Origin: Halomonas socia
GTDB taxonomy: Bacteria; Pseudomonadota; Gammaproteobacteria; Pseudomonadales; Halomonadaceae
Assembly: GCF_010977575.1 (NCBI RefSeq)
Contig: NZ_CP048812.1
Span: 1,178,001-1,242,000 of the forward strand
Reading direction: 5' to 3'
DNA length: 64,000 nt
The notes under the pieces were generated by a model. It was not told where the DNA came from and did no database searches. It saw only the letters and a program-made list of their open reading frames with translations. Numbering within the stretch: position 1 is the first letter of the stretch; every line of letters starts with the position of its first letter. Of this stretch, positions 51,089 through 60,268 are shown piece by piece. A program made the position numbers and the translations under genes.

Positions 51089-52258
51089 TCAGCTAACCAT
51101 ATCGTCCGGATCGAAACCTTGAGACTGGTGAACTGGCATCCTTGATCCGGGTTGAATATCTCGAGCGGCACATGCGGGATGCCATCGACGATGATCATGC
51201 ACTGTCGTGGCGGGGGTGTTCACCACGAAGGGAGAGGTCATCGCGCGCAGCAGTGCCGAGTAATCGAGCCCGAAGCGGATCTCCGTGCCGGGTGCCAGGC
51301 GCTGAGGCGTTTCCAGCACCAGGTGGTCGCTGCTGGCGGCGAGCACGCTGACGCCGACAGGGGGCGTCAGGCCTTCGGGATCTACGTCCTGTCGCCCGAT
51401 CGCGGCGATCGTCTGGATGATGGTGCCGCGTTCGCGCATCGGCACCGGCACGCCGAATGCTGCCTCGCCGGTGGTGCCGCGCGGCGCCGTCGGCTTGGCC
51501 AGCGACTCGATGACAGGCACCACCAGGGTGAAGGCGTCGGTGTGCAGGCCGTGCAGCGGCATCCTTGTGAGGGGGTCGCAGCCTAGCAGGATCGACTCGC
51601 CGAGCCGCAGGTCATTGACGCGGCCGACAGGCGCGGCGATGGCCCAGGCGAGATTTGCCGAATTGCCGCCGGAAACGATCGGCAGGTGCAGGCCCAGCTC
51701 GCCTTCGAGTCTGCTCACCAGCGCCGAGAGCTCACCCATGTTGTCGGCGCTCGGTACGACGCCGGCACGGCATGCCAGGTTGGTACCGAGGCCGGCGAGC
51801 GTGACGTGGGGGAGCCGCAATATGCGCCGGGCTAGGTCGAGTACGTCCTCTGGCAGCACGCCCTCGCGCAGGTCGCCCAGCTCCACCATCAGCACCAGGC
51901 CGTGATTGCTACCGAGCCTGCCCGCCGCCGCCGAGAGTGCCTTCACTACCTCGAGCTCACTCACCTGACTGATGCTGGCGCACGCCACTGCCCGAGCGGC
52001 CTGGCCGGGAGTAGGCGAGCGCAACAGGGTCAGCGGGGCCTGGATGCCCGCGTCGCGAAGCGCCTCGAGGTTGTCGATCCTTGAATCGCCGAGACGTGCC
52101 ACACCCCCCGCGAGCATGGCCCTTGCCACCTCGGCAGAGCCCAGGGCCGCCTTGGTGACCCCGGTGACGGCGATGCCGCGGCCGGACAACCGGGTGACAA
52201 GTGCGTGAGCATTCTCCTCAATCTTGGCCAGATCGATCTCGACGCGCGGGCAGGTCAC
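51089..52258 (-). CDS. PLP-dependent alanine/ornithine-type racemase, C-terminus altered
   Basis: Protein of 389 codons of the alanine-racemase N-terminal-domain family (fold type III). It begins CPRVEIDLAKIEENAHALVTRL; the PLP lysine is probably in VTGVTKAALG, and GGNSANLAW and RLGESILLGCDPL are family features. The native C-terminus should end soon after LDYSALLRAMTSPFV; the following 35 residues look unrelated, and in another frame the same DNA reads EIFNPDQGCQFTS, an IS3-transposase-like piece. So an insertion and deletion event has probably replaced the last residues. It overlaps the DUF1611 gene by 4 bp. Substrate unknown. Confidence 0.8.
   Translation of the reverse strand: MTCPRVEIDLAKIEENAHALVTRLSGRGIAVTGVTKAALGSAEVARAMLAGGVARLGDSRIDNLEALRDAGIQAPLTLLRSPTPGQAARAVACASISQVSELEVVKALSAAAGRLGSNHGLVLMVELGDLREGVLPEDVLDLARRILRLPHVTLAGLGTNLACRAGVVPSADNMGELSALVSRLEGELGLHLPIVSGGNSANLAWAIAAPVGRVNDLRLGESILLGCDPLTRMPLHGLHTDAFTLVVPVIESLAKPTAPRGTTGEAAFGVPVPMRERGTIIQTIAAIGRQDVDPEGLTPPVGVSVLAASSDHLVLETPQRLAPGTEIRFGLDYSALLRAMTSPFVVNTPATTVHDHRRWHPACAARDIQPGSRMPVHQSQGFDPDDMVS
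51119..51168 (-). mobile_element. Short IS3-family transposase remnant
   Basis: On the minus strand this codes PLEIFNPDQGCQFTS, close to the conserved (H/N)xDQGxQ(F/Y)TS box of IS3-family OrfB. Only about 50 bp remain and no inverted repeats were found. Confidence 0.5.
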
Positions 52259-53394
52259 GCCATTGCCAGTGGCTGACGCGCCTTAAGTGCGGGAAAGGCG
52301 GCGGTGACCATCGCCACCAGTGCCGCGGGGTCGTGCCACAGCGCGTCGGTGGCGGGAAGGCCGAGCTCGACATCGTAGCGGGCGATGACCGCCGCGACCT
52401 CTTCCCGGGTCATGTCCTCATGGTTGATGGCCAGCCCGATGACTCGTGTCTTGCCGAACAGCTCGATGAGCTTGAGCTCCGAGAGGGGCGACGGCATCGG
52501 CACTGCCGGATAGTCACTGAGCATTCGGCGGGCCGGGGCATGCTGCATGATCACGGCCTGTGGCCGGCTGGCGCGCAGCACCACCGTCGAACTCAGGTAG
52601 GCGGGGTGGCTGAGGGCACCCTGGCCCTCGATCACGATGACGTCGGGGTGCTCGCCCTCATAGGCGGCGACCACCGCCCCTTCCAGTTCTCCGACACCGA
52701 ACTGGGCGGGAATGGCGTCGAGTGCGACGCCATAGGCGGCGCCCTGCATCAGGCCGGTCTGTCCCGTTCCTACCATCACGGTGTGAATCCCGGCGTCGTT
52801 GAGCGCCTGGGTGAGCAGCGTCGAAGTGGTGCGCTTGCCGATCGCGCCATCGGTGCCCAGCACCGCGATGCGCACGCAATCGACGCTGTCGATCGCACCG
52901 TCGAACATGCGCAGGTGCTTGGTGGGGCGAGGCCGGCGGATATCGTGAAGCGCAACGCCGCTGGCGAGTGCCGCCGCCGAGATCTCCGGATCGTCGGCGA
53001 GAAACTCGTGCAGGCCGGATACCACGCCGATGCCCGCCGCCACCGCCGCCAGCACCACCGCGCGGTCCGCCTCGGACATCAGGCCCGACAGCGGGGCAAG
53101 CCCGAAAATGAGAATGTCGGGCGGGCCATCGGCCGCGGCCAACGCGTCGGCCAGATCGGCCACGATGGGGATGCCCACCGCCGCCTCGCCCAGGGCGATA
53201 CCCGCGTCTTCGCCACTCAGGGTGCTGTCGATGACGGACAGGATGCGATAGCGCTCACTGCTGCGCACCAGGCCGTTGGCCGTCTTGCCATCGATACGAG
53301 CGAAATTGCCCTCGCAGTAGACGATGGCCGATTGGCGGGCGTCACTGGGGTCAGCGGCGACGTCGAGAATGGCTTGAAGGGAACCAGGAAGCAT
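52255..53394 (-). CDS. DUF1611 (DgcN-type) protein
   Basis: Protein of 379 residues of the DUF1611 family. A Rossmann-like N-terminal domain (IVYCEGNFARIDGKTANGL to ILIFGLAPLSGLMSEADRAVVLAA) is followed by a P-loop-like domain: CVRIAVLGTDGAIGKRTTSTLLTQALNDAG (nucleotide loop), MVGTGQTGLMQGAAYGVALDAIPAQFGVGELEGAVVAAYE and VIVIEGQGALSHPAYLSSTVVLRASRPQAVIMQHAP. DUF1611 proteins named DgcN act in D-glutamate catabolism of marine bacteria with an enolase-type racemase. Here the partner is a PLP racemase instead, so a related D-amino-acid route is inferred, not shown. Confidence 0.85.
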   Translation of the reverse strand: MLPGSLQAILDVAADPSDARQSAIVYCEGNFARIDGKTANGLVRSSERYRILSVIDSTLSGEDAGIALGEAAVGIPIVADLADALAAADGPPDILIFGLAPLSGLMSEADRAVVLAAVAAGIGVVSGLHEFLADDPEISAAALASGVALHDIRRPRPTKHLRMFDGAIDSVDCVRIAVLGTDGAIGKRTTSTLLTQALNDAGIHTVMVGTGQTGLMQGAAYGVALDAIPAQFGVGELEGAVVAAYEGEHPDVIVIEGQGALSHPAYLSSTVVLRASRPQAVIMQHAPARRMLSDYPAVPMPSPLSELKLIELFGKTRVIGLAINHEDMTREEVAAVIARYDVELGLPATDALWHDPAALVAMVTAAFPALKARQPLAMA

Positions 53395-53630
53395 GGATTG
53401 CCTACCTCGAGTCTGTACTCAGGGGAGGCGACGGGATGCTGCCGGCCGAGACAGCCGACAGTCAGCGAGAGGTCTCCACTAAGCAAGTGGATGTACGTCA
53501 GCATACACAGATTGGGGTCGCCCGTATGCTCCTGCCTGAGAACTGAAAGATGCATTTATACTTTCGTCTAACTTTGCGATTATGCCTTCCCTGATCGCTA
53601 CACGGCCGCAATCACCGGAGGGCTCACCGT

Positions 53631-54833
53631 ATGCAGGACACCACCACCACTTCCACCGGCCAGGCTCGCCATCCGCGCCTGGCCGAATTCGCCCTGGCCC
53701 TCGGTGGCTTCGGCATCGGCACCAGTGAATTCGTGATCATGGGGCTGATGAATCGTGTCGCCGCGGATCTCGCGGTGAGCGTGCCCCAGGTTGGCTATGC
53801 CATTAGCAGCTACGCCCTCGGCGTGGTAGTGGGTGCGCCGTTGATCTCGGCGCTAGCGGCACGGGTGCCCAGGCGCGCGCTACTGATCGCGCTGATGCTG
53901 GTGTTCGCGGTGGGCAATATCGCCAGCGCCCTGGCGCCGGGTTTCTGGTCCTTCGTCGGTCTGCGTTTCCTGGCCGGGCTGCCGCATGGTGCCTACTTCG
54001 GCGTCGCCGCCCTGGTAGCCGCCGGTGCGGTGCCCATCGACCAGCGTGCCCGGGCCATCGCTCGGATCATGCTGGGGCTCACCGTGGCCATCCTGATCGG
54101 CGCGCCCCTGGGCACCTGGGCCGGTAACCTGCTGGGCTGGCAGGTGGCCTTCTCGGCGGTGGGCGCCATCGCCCTGCTCACCGCCTTGCTGATCCGCCTA
54201 TGGGTGCCGCCACAACCCTACGATGCCCTGGCCAGCCCGCTTCGCGAGCTGTCGGCGCTGATCAAGCAGCGGGTGCTGGTGACCGTGGCCATCGCCTGCG
54301 TCGGCTGCGGCGGGATGTTCGCCATCTTCAGCTATGTCATGCCTACCCTGACCCAGCAGGCCGGCATGAACGAATCGCTGGGCCCGCTGGTATTGGTGAT
54401 CTTCGGCCTCGGCTCGATCATCGGCAACCTGGCCGGGGCGCGCCTGGCCGACCGTCACTTGATGCACGCCATCCCGCGCATCCTGATGTGGTGCGTGGCC
54501 GTGCAGGGCTTGTTCTACTTCGCTGCCAACAACGTCTGGAGCGGTTTGCTGTTCGTCGGCCTGGTAGGTACCAGCATGGCCCTGGCGCCAGCGCTGCAGA
54601 CACGCCTGATGGACGTGGCCGGCGATGCCCAGACCATGGCCGCCTCACTCAATCATGCCGCCTTCAACGGTGCCAATGCCCTGGGGGCCTGGCTCGCCGG
54701 CCTGGCCATCCAGTTCGGCCTGGTGTGGTCGGCCACCGGCCTGGTCGGCGCAGCGCTGGGCCTGCTCGGGTTGGCGATCTTTTTCTTCGGACGCTGGTTG
54801 GAACGGCGCGACGCAGGCCTGCGCCTGGCCTAG
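53631..54833 (+). CDS. MFS exporter, DHA1 family (AraJ/YdhP-like)
   Basis: Twelve-helix major-facilitator protein of 400 residues. Motifs: FALALGGFGIGTSEFVIMGLM in the first helix, loop 2-3 AARVPRRALLIALM, RFLAGLPHGAYFGVAALVAA in helix 4, and RIMLGLTVAILIGAPLGTWAG in helix 5, the antiporter motif C region of DHA1 drug and arabinose exporters. The neighbouring genes give no substrate. An upstream GGAGGG (53617-53622) supports the ATG at 53631. Confidence 0.9.
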   Translation: MQDTTTTSTGQARHPRLAEFALALGGFGIGTSEFVIMGLMNRVAADLAVSVPQVGYAISSYALGVVVGAPLISALAARVPRRALLIALMLVFAVGNIASALAPGFWSFVGLRFLAGLPHGAYFGVAALVAAGAVPIDQRARAIARIMLGLTVAILIGAPLGTWAGNLLGWQVAFSAVGAIALLTALLIRLWVPPQPYDALASPLRELSALIKQRVLVTVAIACVGCGGMFAIFSYVMPTLTQQAGMNESLGPLVLVIFGLGSIIGNLAGARLADRHLMHAIPRILMWCVAVQGLFYFAANNVWSGLLFVGLVGTSMALAPALQTRLMDVAGDAQTMAASLNHAAFNGANALGAWLAGLAIQFGLVWSATGLVGAALGLLGLAIFFFGRWLERRDAGLRLA

Positions 54834-55023
54834 GGTTCTGGTTGTGAAAGAACTCGGAGGGTAGAATTGGTCATGGCGTATCCACTCGTGTTGGTTGAGA
54901 TACTGGTCGTGATCAATCAACAGGACACGCCCCCTTCCTTCCTCCCATGCATCAGAAGTCACCATAGCTCCACCGATAGTGCGCCAGTGGTGGTGCGAGT
55001 TACTCGAAACGCCACCGACCCTG

Positions 55024-56250
55024 TCATATCAACACTGGCTCAACTGATTGCGGCAGCGTTTGCCACTGACCATCTCGCTGGTATACCAGACGCCCCCCTA
55101 TGAAGGTTGCTTGTAGTGAAAGCGGACAGCCATCTAGCTCACTGATGAGCAACAGATCGGCGTCATAGCCCACCGCAATCTGCCCTTTCTGATCCCCCAT
55201 GTCGACCGCCCTAGCCGGGTTTTCGCTGACCATTTTCCAGGCCTCGGCCAACGTCATGAGATTCTGTTGCGCGGCGACGAAGGGCGCAGTAAAAAGGCTG
55301 GGATAGTGGTAATCACTGCAGAGAATATCGACCAGACCCGCGGCGACTGCATCCCTTACGCTGATGGCGCCAACATGGGAGCCACCGCGTACCAGATTCG
55401 GTGCTCCCATGAGTATCGCAATACCTGAGTTACGACTTTCCCGGGCTGTTTCAGCATCCATGGGAAACTCCGCTATGGCGGTTCCCAGGCGCACATTGCG
55501 CGCAACGTCGTCTAGCCCTTGATCATCATGAGAGGACAGGCTGACGCCAACGGATAATGCCAATTCAGCCAGCTCTCGGGTTTGCCCTTCGCCCTGCTCC
55601 CGCCTGCCCTGCAGGCTGCGAAGAAAGCCTTGAGTGGACTCTTCATCCATGGTCACACGGCGCTGTAGGCCGACGAGGTAACGATCCACGGCGCGGGCAT
55701 CATCGAGTTGCGGAAGGTGGTCATTGAGTGACAGCATGTGGATACGACCGCTGCTGAGCCAGTCAATCAGCTCTTCATGGCCCTCAATATTTACCTTCTC
55801 ATGACGAATATGTACTTTTGCCTGGCAGCTAAACTTGGGCATCAATTTTTCCAAGGCCAGCAGCAACTTGCGCACCGTATCTCTGCTACGCGGCCCGGGC
55901 TCGAAGCCATCGGTTATGCTGTAATAAAACGTGGTGATGCCGTTGGCAACCAAGCTGGCGTCGTTCGCTGCAAGGGCAAGATCCAGCGGGAACAGCGTGC
56001 CTGCTCGTGGTGTGATATGCCGTTCAAAGGCATCACCATGAAGGTCAATGATCCCCGGAAAGAGATGGCCACCAGCGGCATCGATAATATTTTCACTGCC
56101 TGGCACTACCTCTTTTCCTATAGCAGTAATAATACCATCTGTAACCTGTAGACAACTGTCCTGCTGCCATCCATCCGGCAGCAGCAAGTGCACATTCTTA
56201 ATGATATAAGTGGCAGCAGATCTTGCATCTGTTTTCTTGGAAACTCTCAT
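55024..56250 (-). CDS. PhnM-like amidohydrolase, second copy in the phnDCE operon
   Basis: Amidohydrolase of 408 residues related to PhnM (alpha-D-ribose 1-methylphosphonate 5-triphosphate diphosphatase). The ATG at 56250 begins RVSKKTDARS. Motifs: FPGIIDLHGDAFERHITPRAG (metal-site HGDxFE), NGITTFYYSITDGFEPG, HEKVNIEGHEELIDWL, LSLNDHLPQ, LSSHDDQGLDDVARNV, GAPNLVRGGSHVGAISV and LCSDYHYPSLF. It differs from the phnM at 60268 (LHTDNMERYFQPRP, SHDDATLEHV), so the two are diverged paralogues. It is the last gene of phnD-phnC-phnE-phnM-like, suggesting action on whatever those import. Confidence 0.85.
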   Translation of the reverse strand: MRVSKKTDARSAATYIIKNVHLLLPDGWQQDSCLQVTDGIITAIGKEVVPGSENIIDAAGGHLFPGIIDLHGDAFERHITPRAGTLFPLDLALAANDASLVANGITTFYYSITDGFEPGPRSRDTVRKLLLALEKLMPKFSCQAKVHIRHEKVNIEGHEELIDWLSSGRIHMLSLNDHLPQLDDARAVDRYLVGLQRRVTMDEESTQGFLRSLQGRREQGEGQTRELAELALSVGVSLSSHDDQGLDDVARNVRLGTAIAEFPMDAETARESRNSGIAILMGAPNLVRGGSHVGAISVRDAVAAGLVDILCSDYHYPSLFTAPFVAAQQNLMTLAEAWKMVSENPARAVDMGDQKGQIAVGYDADLLLISELDGCPLSLQATFIGGRLVYQRDGQWQTLPQSVEPVLI

Positions 56251-56263
56251 AACGCTTTTTTGC

Positions 56264-57088
56264 CTATCGATTTTGATGTAGGAGGCGGTCACGCATCCGC
56301 GATGAAAAACCCTCAACGATATAGACCAGAATAAAGATCGCCAAAATAATGAAAGCCGCCTGATCGTAACGGAACATCTCCATGGAAACAGCCAGTTCCG
56401 CGCCAATGCCACCGGCTCCTACAAGGCCAAGCACGACGGAAGAGCGCACCGCTTTCTCTAGGGAGAATAGGCTAGTGTTGATCATGCTGGCTAAAGCACC
56501 GGGTATTTGCACGACGGCGATCCGATCCAGAGGATTCGAACCGATAGAATCCAACGCCTCAGAAGGACCTGGGTCAACTTCCTCAAAGGCCTCGGCAAAA
56601 AAGCGGCCACAAAAGCCTATAGTGTCAACGATAATAGTCAGTGTGCCCGCAAAAGGTCCGAGACCCACAGATACAACGAAGAATAGTGCCCAGGCCAAGT
56701 CTGGCACTGTACGCACAAAGCTTATGATTGACCGGGTCACATAACGCACTAATGGATGTGGCGAGGTGTTTCGCGCGGCCAACAGTGCCATGGGCACGCT
56801 TAACATCACGCCGATAACGGTTCCTACCAGAGCCATTTGAAACGTGACCAGTATCGCTTTGAGAATAGGTTGGGCCCGATCAGTTGCGGGCGGGAACATT
56901 TCACCTACGATGGTTCCCATATTAGGCAAACCGTGCAGAAGGCTCTGCAGCGACATGCCCGCGCCAGCCAGCGACCAGAGAAAGAATCCAAGGAAAAACG
57001 CGAACAGAGCGCTGCTCAGCCAAGAGGGCCGTTGAAAGCGATCACGCAGTGGGGGTAATGCTGGGCGAGTTTGGCTGGGCTCAGGCAT
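56264..57088 (-). CDS. phnE: Phosphonate ABC transporter permease PhnE
   Basis: Inner-membrane permease of 274 residues from ATG 57088, which overlaps the phnC stop by 8 bp (a longer frame to 57130 is less likely). Signatures: KAILVTFQMALVGTVIGVMLSVPMALLAARN, VRTVPDLAWALFFVVSVGLGPFAGTLTIIVDTIGFCGRFFAEAFEEVDPGPSEALDSIG (the PhnE-specific EAA loop), SSVVLGLVGAGGIGAEL. Works with PhnC and PhnD. Confidence 0.93.
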   Translation of the reverse strand: MPEPSQTRPALPPLRDRFQRPSWLSSALFAFFLGFFLWSLAGAGMSLQSLLHGLPNMGTIVGEMFPPATDRAQPILKAILVTFQMALVGTVIGVMLSVPMALLAARNTSPHPLVRYVTRSIISFVRTVPDLAWALFFVVSVGLGPFAGTLTIIVDTIGFCGRFFAEAFEEVDPGPSEALDSIGSNPLDRIAVVQIPGALASMINTSLFSLEKAVRSSVVLGLVGAGGIGAELAVSMEMFRYDQAAFIILAIFILVYIVEGFSSRMRDRLLHQNR

Positions 57089-57881
57089 AAAACTCTCGCA
57101 AACTCTGAATGCTTTCCGAGTGACTGGCACTGTCTAGTTGCAATTCCGACGATCGGAGTCCCAGGATACGGTCTGCGAAATGCAGTGCATGCTCGACGTG
57201 ATGGGAAACGAAAAACAGCGTTAGGTCGCGGGACTGCGAAAGGCGGGCAAATAATTCCATTACCACTTCTCCAGATTGCGGATCCAGACTAGCGGTGGGT
57301 TCATCGGCAAATAATATACTGGGCTCCTGCATCAGTGCCCGAGCGATGGCCACGCGCTGCGACTGCCCACCGGATAGTTGATCGCAGCGCTGGTAGGCAA
57401 GGTCAACCAACCCGACCTGCTCGAGACAGTGCATTGCTCGTTGGCGATCTTCCTGCCGTGCAAAACTCTGTGCCCAATTGCGTGGCCCGGAACGATGAGC
57501 CAGATTTCCATGTAGCACGTTGGTCAAGGCGGACAGCCGCGGAACCAGGCAGTGCTTCTGAAAGATAAAGCCGACACGCCGCCGTGCCTTCTTTAACGCT
57601 CGACCTGACTTTCCTGACAGGTCCTCGCCGGACAAATTAATCTTACCGGTATCAGGCTCAACAAGCCGGACACAGCATCTAAGCAAGGTACTCTTGCCAG
57701 CACCGTTAGCCCCTATCAACGCGACTGCCTGGCCTTTGTTTATGTTAAAACTAACATCACGAAACACCGCAGTGTCTGTGCCTTGGAAATGTTTCGACAA
57801 CCCTTCCACCTGCAGCGAGTCCGACAGGATAGCTGCTGAGGCCTGTCCATTAGCCAATATAGACTGAGCGACATGGTTCAT
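57081..57881 (-). CDS. phnC: Phosphonate ABC transporter ATP-binding protein PhnC
   Basis: ATPase of 266 residues. Walker A GANGAGKSTLLRCC, Q-loop FIFQKHCLVPRLSALTNVLHGNL (the PhnC-type RLS.LTNVL.G), signature LSGGQSQRVAIARALMQ, Walker B ILFADEPTASLDPQ and H-loop FFVSHHVEHAL are all present. It follows phnD after a hairpin. Confidence 0.94.
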   Translation of the reverse strand: MNHVAQSILANGQASAAILSDSLQVEGLSKHFQGTDTAVFRDVSFNINKGQAVALIGANGAGKSTLLRCCVRLVEPDTGKINLSGEDLSGKSGRALKKARRRVGFIFQKHCLVPRLSALTNVLHGNLAHRSGPRNWAQSFARQEDRQRAMHCLEQVGLVDLAYQRCDQLSGGQSQRVAIARALMQEPSILFADEPTASLDPQSGEVVMELFARLSQSRDLTLFFVSHHVEHALHFADRILGLRSSELQLDSASHSESIQSLREFYA

Positions 57882-57914
57882 AAAAACGCCCTGAAAACGA
57901 AGTTTCTGAATGGT

Positions 57915-57942
57915 AAGGCGAAGCCGGTAACGGCCTCGCCTT
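57915..57942 (-). other. Stem-loop between phnD and phnC
   Basis: AAGGCGAAGCCG (57915-57926) and CGGCCTCGCCTT (57931-57942) form a 12-bp stem with one mismatch and a 4-base loop. As after sbp, it probably stabilises the binding-protein part of the transcript. Confidence 0.6.
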
Positions 57943-57956
57943 CCGAATTTAGACGT

Positions 57957-58862
57957 TCAGTCACCCACAAAATCAGAATATTCCGGATAGCCTATAGTGG
58001 CGTACATGGAGCGCACGTAGTTGTAGTCGCTGTCATTAATATTGGCGATAAATCGCATTCCGGTATATTTTTCCACATCATGACCGCCGCCCTGAACAAT
58101 GGCATCGATTAATTCATCAGAGTGGTTAACAAAGCCATCTCGCAGTCGGGCGATGGTTTCACCACTGACGTGACTGCCGGCCATAAGCAGGTCGTTGGGG
58201 AGATCCGGGCCTCGTGCAATCACACGAAATGCGCCAGGCTGGAGGCCGCCATTTTCCATTTCCTCCCGGCGAAGCTGGATGAAATTGGTGTTATTCATGC
58301 CAACGGCAGCCGCATCACCGCGTTTCAGCGATTCCCACAAGACGGGAACTGTCGTGTTCACAATTTCCATGTCTTCCATTGGCGCTACACCTGCATCTGC
58401 CAGGACCTGAATGGGGCCTAAATGACGAGATGTTGAACCCGCACTACCCATGGCAACACGCTCACCGACGAGATCCTCGACGCTGTTATAGCCACTCTCC
58501 GCCATAGTGACGACAACGGCAAAATAATCTGGCCGTGAGAACCCCACTACCAGCTTGGCGTCCGCACGGTTTTGCATGACCACGTATTCCGCAGGCCCGG
58601 TAAGCACAAAATCTACTTGTTCAAAGCGGAGCGCCTCAACGGCAGCAGTACGGTTCGTCACTGGCGTAAACTCAATATCATAACCGGTGACTTCAGAGAG
58701 CTTGTCGCGAAAGGCACCAAATTCTCGTTGCAATTCTTCCAGCCCCACCAGATCGGTGACTGCCAAGCGAATGGTATCCGCATGAGCAAAGGGTGCTGAA
58801 AGAAATAGAGACAGCAAGAACAAGCCTGTAATAGCTTTGATTTTTTTGAACATGAAATGCAC
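57957..58862 (-). CDS. phnD: Phosphonate-type periplasmic binding protein PhnD
   Basis: Binding protein of about 301 residues (start 58862, or 58853 at MFKKIK). Signal peptide ends SAPFAHA. PhnD family features: RLAVTDLVGLEELQREFGAFRDKLSEVTGYDIEFTPVTNRTAAVEALRFEQVDFVLTGPAEYVV, ERVAMGSAGSTSRHLGPIQVLADAG and AAVGMNNTNFIQLR. First gene of phnD-C-E-phnM-like. The ligand is a phosphonate or similar P-oxyanion. Confidence 0.9.
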   Translation of the reverse strand: MHFMFKKIKAITGLFLLSLFLSAPFAHADTIRLAVTDLVGLEELQREFGAFRDKLSEVTGYDIEFTPVTNRTAAVEALRFEQVDFVLTGPAEYVVMQNRADAKLVVGFSRPDYFAVVVTMAESGYNSVEDLVGERVAMGSAGSTSRHLGPIQVLADAGVAPMEDMEIVNTTVPVLWESLKRGDAAAVGMNNTNFIQLRREEMENGGLQPGAFRVIARGPDLPNDLLMAGSHVSGETIARLRDGFVNHSDELIDAIVQGGGHDVEKYTGMRFIANINDSDYNYVRSMYATIGYPEYSDFVGD

Positions 58863-58952
58863 CTCCGATATTTTGAATTATAAATTATAGCGGCACTACG
58901 TGACGTTTCTGCAGGAAAGCCATGACCAACAAGTGAACTAAACATGAAGCAT

Positions 58953-59729
58953 TTAAGACGCCGCCAAGTGCATACCCAGCTGTAACTCTAGATTGTCCTG
59001 GGCTAGGCGAATATTAGCCGGCAATTGGCTTGGATCCCGCAACACATCGGCCTCTAACCGGTGGCTGATATGGGTGAGATAAGCCTCCGGACAACCGAGG
59101 CGATCAATGATCTGTACGGCCATTGGCAAGTTGTTGTGGTTTTTCGGCTCCATGTGAGATGCCGGATAGGTGGCATCCAGTACTACGACATCTGGCTCCC
59201 AGTCGCGAAGAAAGCTCTCCGTCTCACACGGCAGACCCAGAGTGTCAGTCAGATACGCCAGCTTTGTTCCGCCATCGTCCAGGCAGTAGCCGAGTGTCGG
59301 CTTGCTATGCAACAGGGGCACAGGGGTAACCGTCATGCCGTCAAGGTGAATGGGTTTAAACGGCTTGAGACCCGCGCGGAAGTCGAGAAGCCCTGGGTTG
59401 CGATAGAGATCGGCGCAGCCGTGTGAATCCTTGGGGCCAAACACCGGAATGGACGCCCCCAGCCCCCAGCGTAGGTGTAACAGTCCCTGAACATGATCCG
59501 CATGGTAGTGGGTGAGAAAGATTGCCGCGGGGCGCTCCCGCTCACAGCTTTCGACTAGATCCATACGACCAGCATCAAGCAGATAGCGGCTAGCGTTTAC
59601 CCAAAACTCCGCGCTGCAGGGTCCCCGCTGGCAACTCGAGATCACCCTGGCCCGCCCACAAGCCTGGCAGTCGCAGCCGAAGCATGGGGTTTGCGCGCTG
59701 TCGCCGGTACCCACGAAACGAAATCTCAT
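58953..59729 (-). CDS. phnP: Phosphoribosyl cyclic phosphodiesterase PhnP
   Basis: Metallo-beta-lactamase-fold enzyme of 258 residues that opens ribose 1,2-cyclic phosphate 5-phosphate in the C-P lyase pathway. The metal motif is FLTHYHADHVQGL; further ligands are in VPLLHSKPTLGYCLDD, LAYLTDTLGL, LDATYPA and LTHISH. The PhnP-specific zinc-type Cys cluster is near the start (TPCFGCDCQACGRA). It overlaps phnN by 4 bp. Confidence 0.93.
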   Translation of the reverse strand: MRFRFVGTGDSAQTPCFGCDCQACGRARVISSCQRGPCSAEFWVNASRYLLDAGRMDLVESCERERPAAIFLTHYHADHVQGLLHLRWGLGASIPVFGPKDSHGCADLYRNPGLLDFRAGLKPFKPIHLDGMTVTPVPLLHSKPTLGYCLDDGGTKLAYLTDTLGLPCETESFLRDWEPDVVVLDATYPASHMEPKNHNNLPMAVQIIDRLGCPEAYLTHISHRLEADVLRDPSQLPANIRLAQDNLELQLGMHLAAS

Positions 59730-60268
59730 GCCGAGCCCCCCGCCTCAAGCAGTTGGGAGAGTCCCTCGAGGCTCGTTTGCGGCGTACCGGTGTTATCGAT
59801 CTGCGCCACCTCAGGGAGAGAGGCTGCCAACTGCCGATGACGCAGCAGGCGCGCCTCGATCACATCCGGCGTTTCTCTACCACGGCTCACAAGGCGCTGA
59901 CGCAGCAGCGCTTCCGGCGCGGTCACCAGAACAGGCAACAGCCAGTCGCCAAAGCGACGTCGTGCATCGGGCAGTGCCCGTCGGCTGCCATTGACCAGCA
60001 CTATGCCATCACGGCCCAGCCAGGCTTCCAGCTCGACACCCAATCCATAGCTCAGTCCATGAGCTTGCCAACTGAGGCAAAACAGACCCGTGCGCTGCCG
60101 CACGGCAAACTCATCGAGGGTCAAGCCAATGCTGTTCTCACTGGGCCCGCTCTCCCGGGTGACATAGCGATGGGCCACCAGCCACTCGGGATGTCGACGA
60201 CGAGCCTCGTCGAGCAACGTATCCTTGCCGACCCCGCTGGCCCCCATCAGGTAAACGAGCCGGGCCAT
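59726..60268 (-). CDS. phnN: Ribose 1,5-bisphosphate phosphokinase PhnN
   Basis: Kinase of 180 residues making PRPP from ribose 1,5-bisphosphate. The ATG at 60268 begins MARLVYLMGASGVGKDTLLDEAR with the P-loop. PhnN features: HRYVTRESGPSENSIGLTLDEFAVRQRTGLFCLSWQAHGLSYGL and VLVNGSRRALPDARRRFG. Overlaps phnM by 3 bp. Confidence 0.93.
   Translation of the reverse strand: MARLVYLMGASGVGKDTLLDEARRRHPEWLVAHRYVTRESGPSENSIGLTLDEFAVRQRTGLFCLSWQAHGLSYGLGVELEAWLGRDGIVLVNGSRRALPDARRRFGDWLLPVLVTAPEALLRQRLVSRGRETPDVIEARLLRHRQLAASLPEVAQIDNTGTPQTSLEGLSQLLEAGGSA

Noticed and set aside
58863-58952. Pho box upstream of phnD
   Set aside because: No repeats like CTGTCAT in 11-bp phase were found in this short gap.
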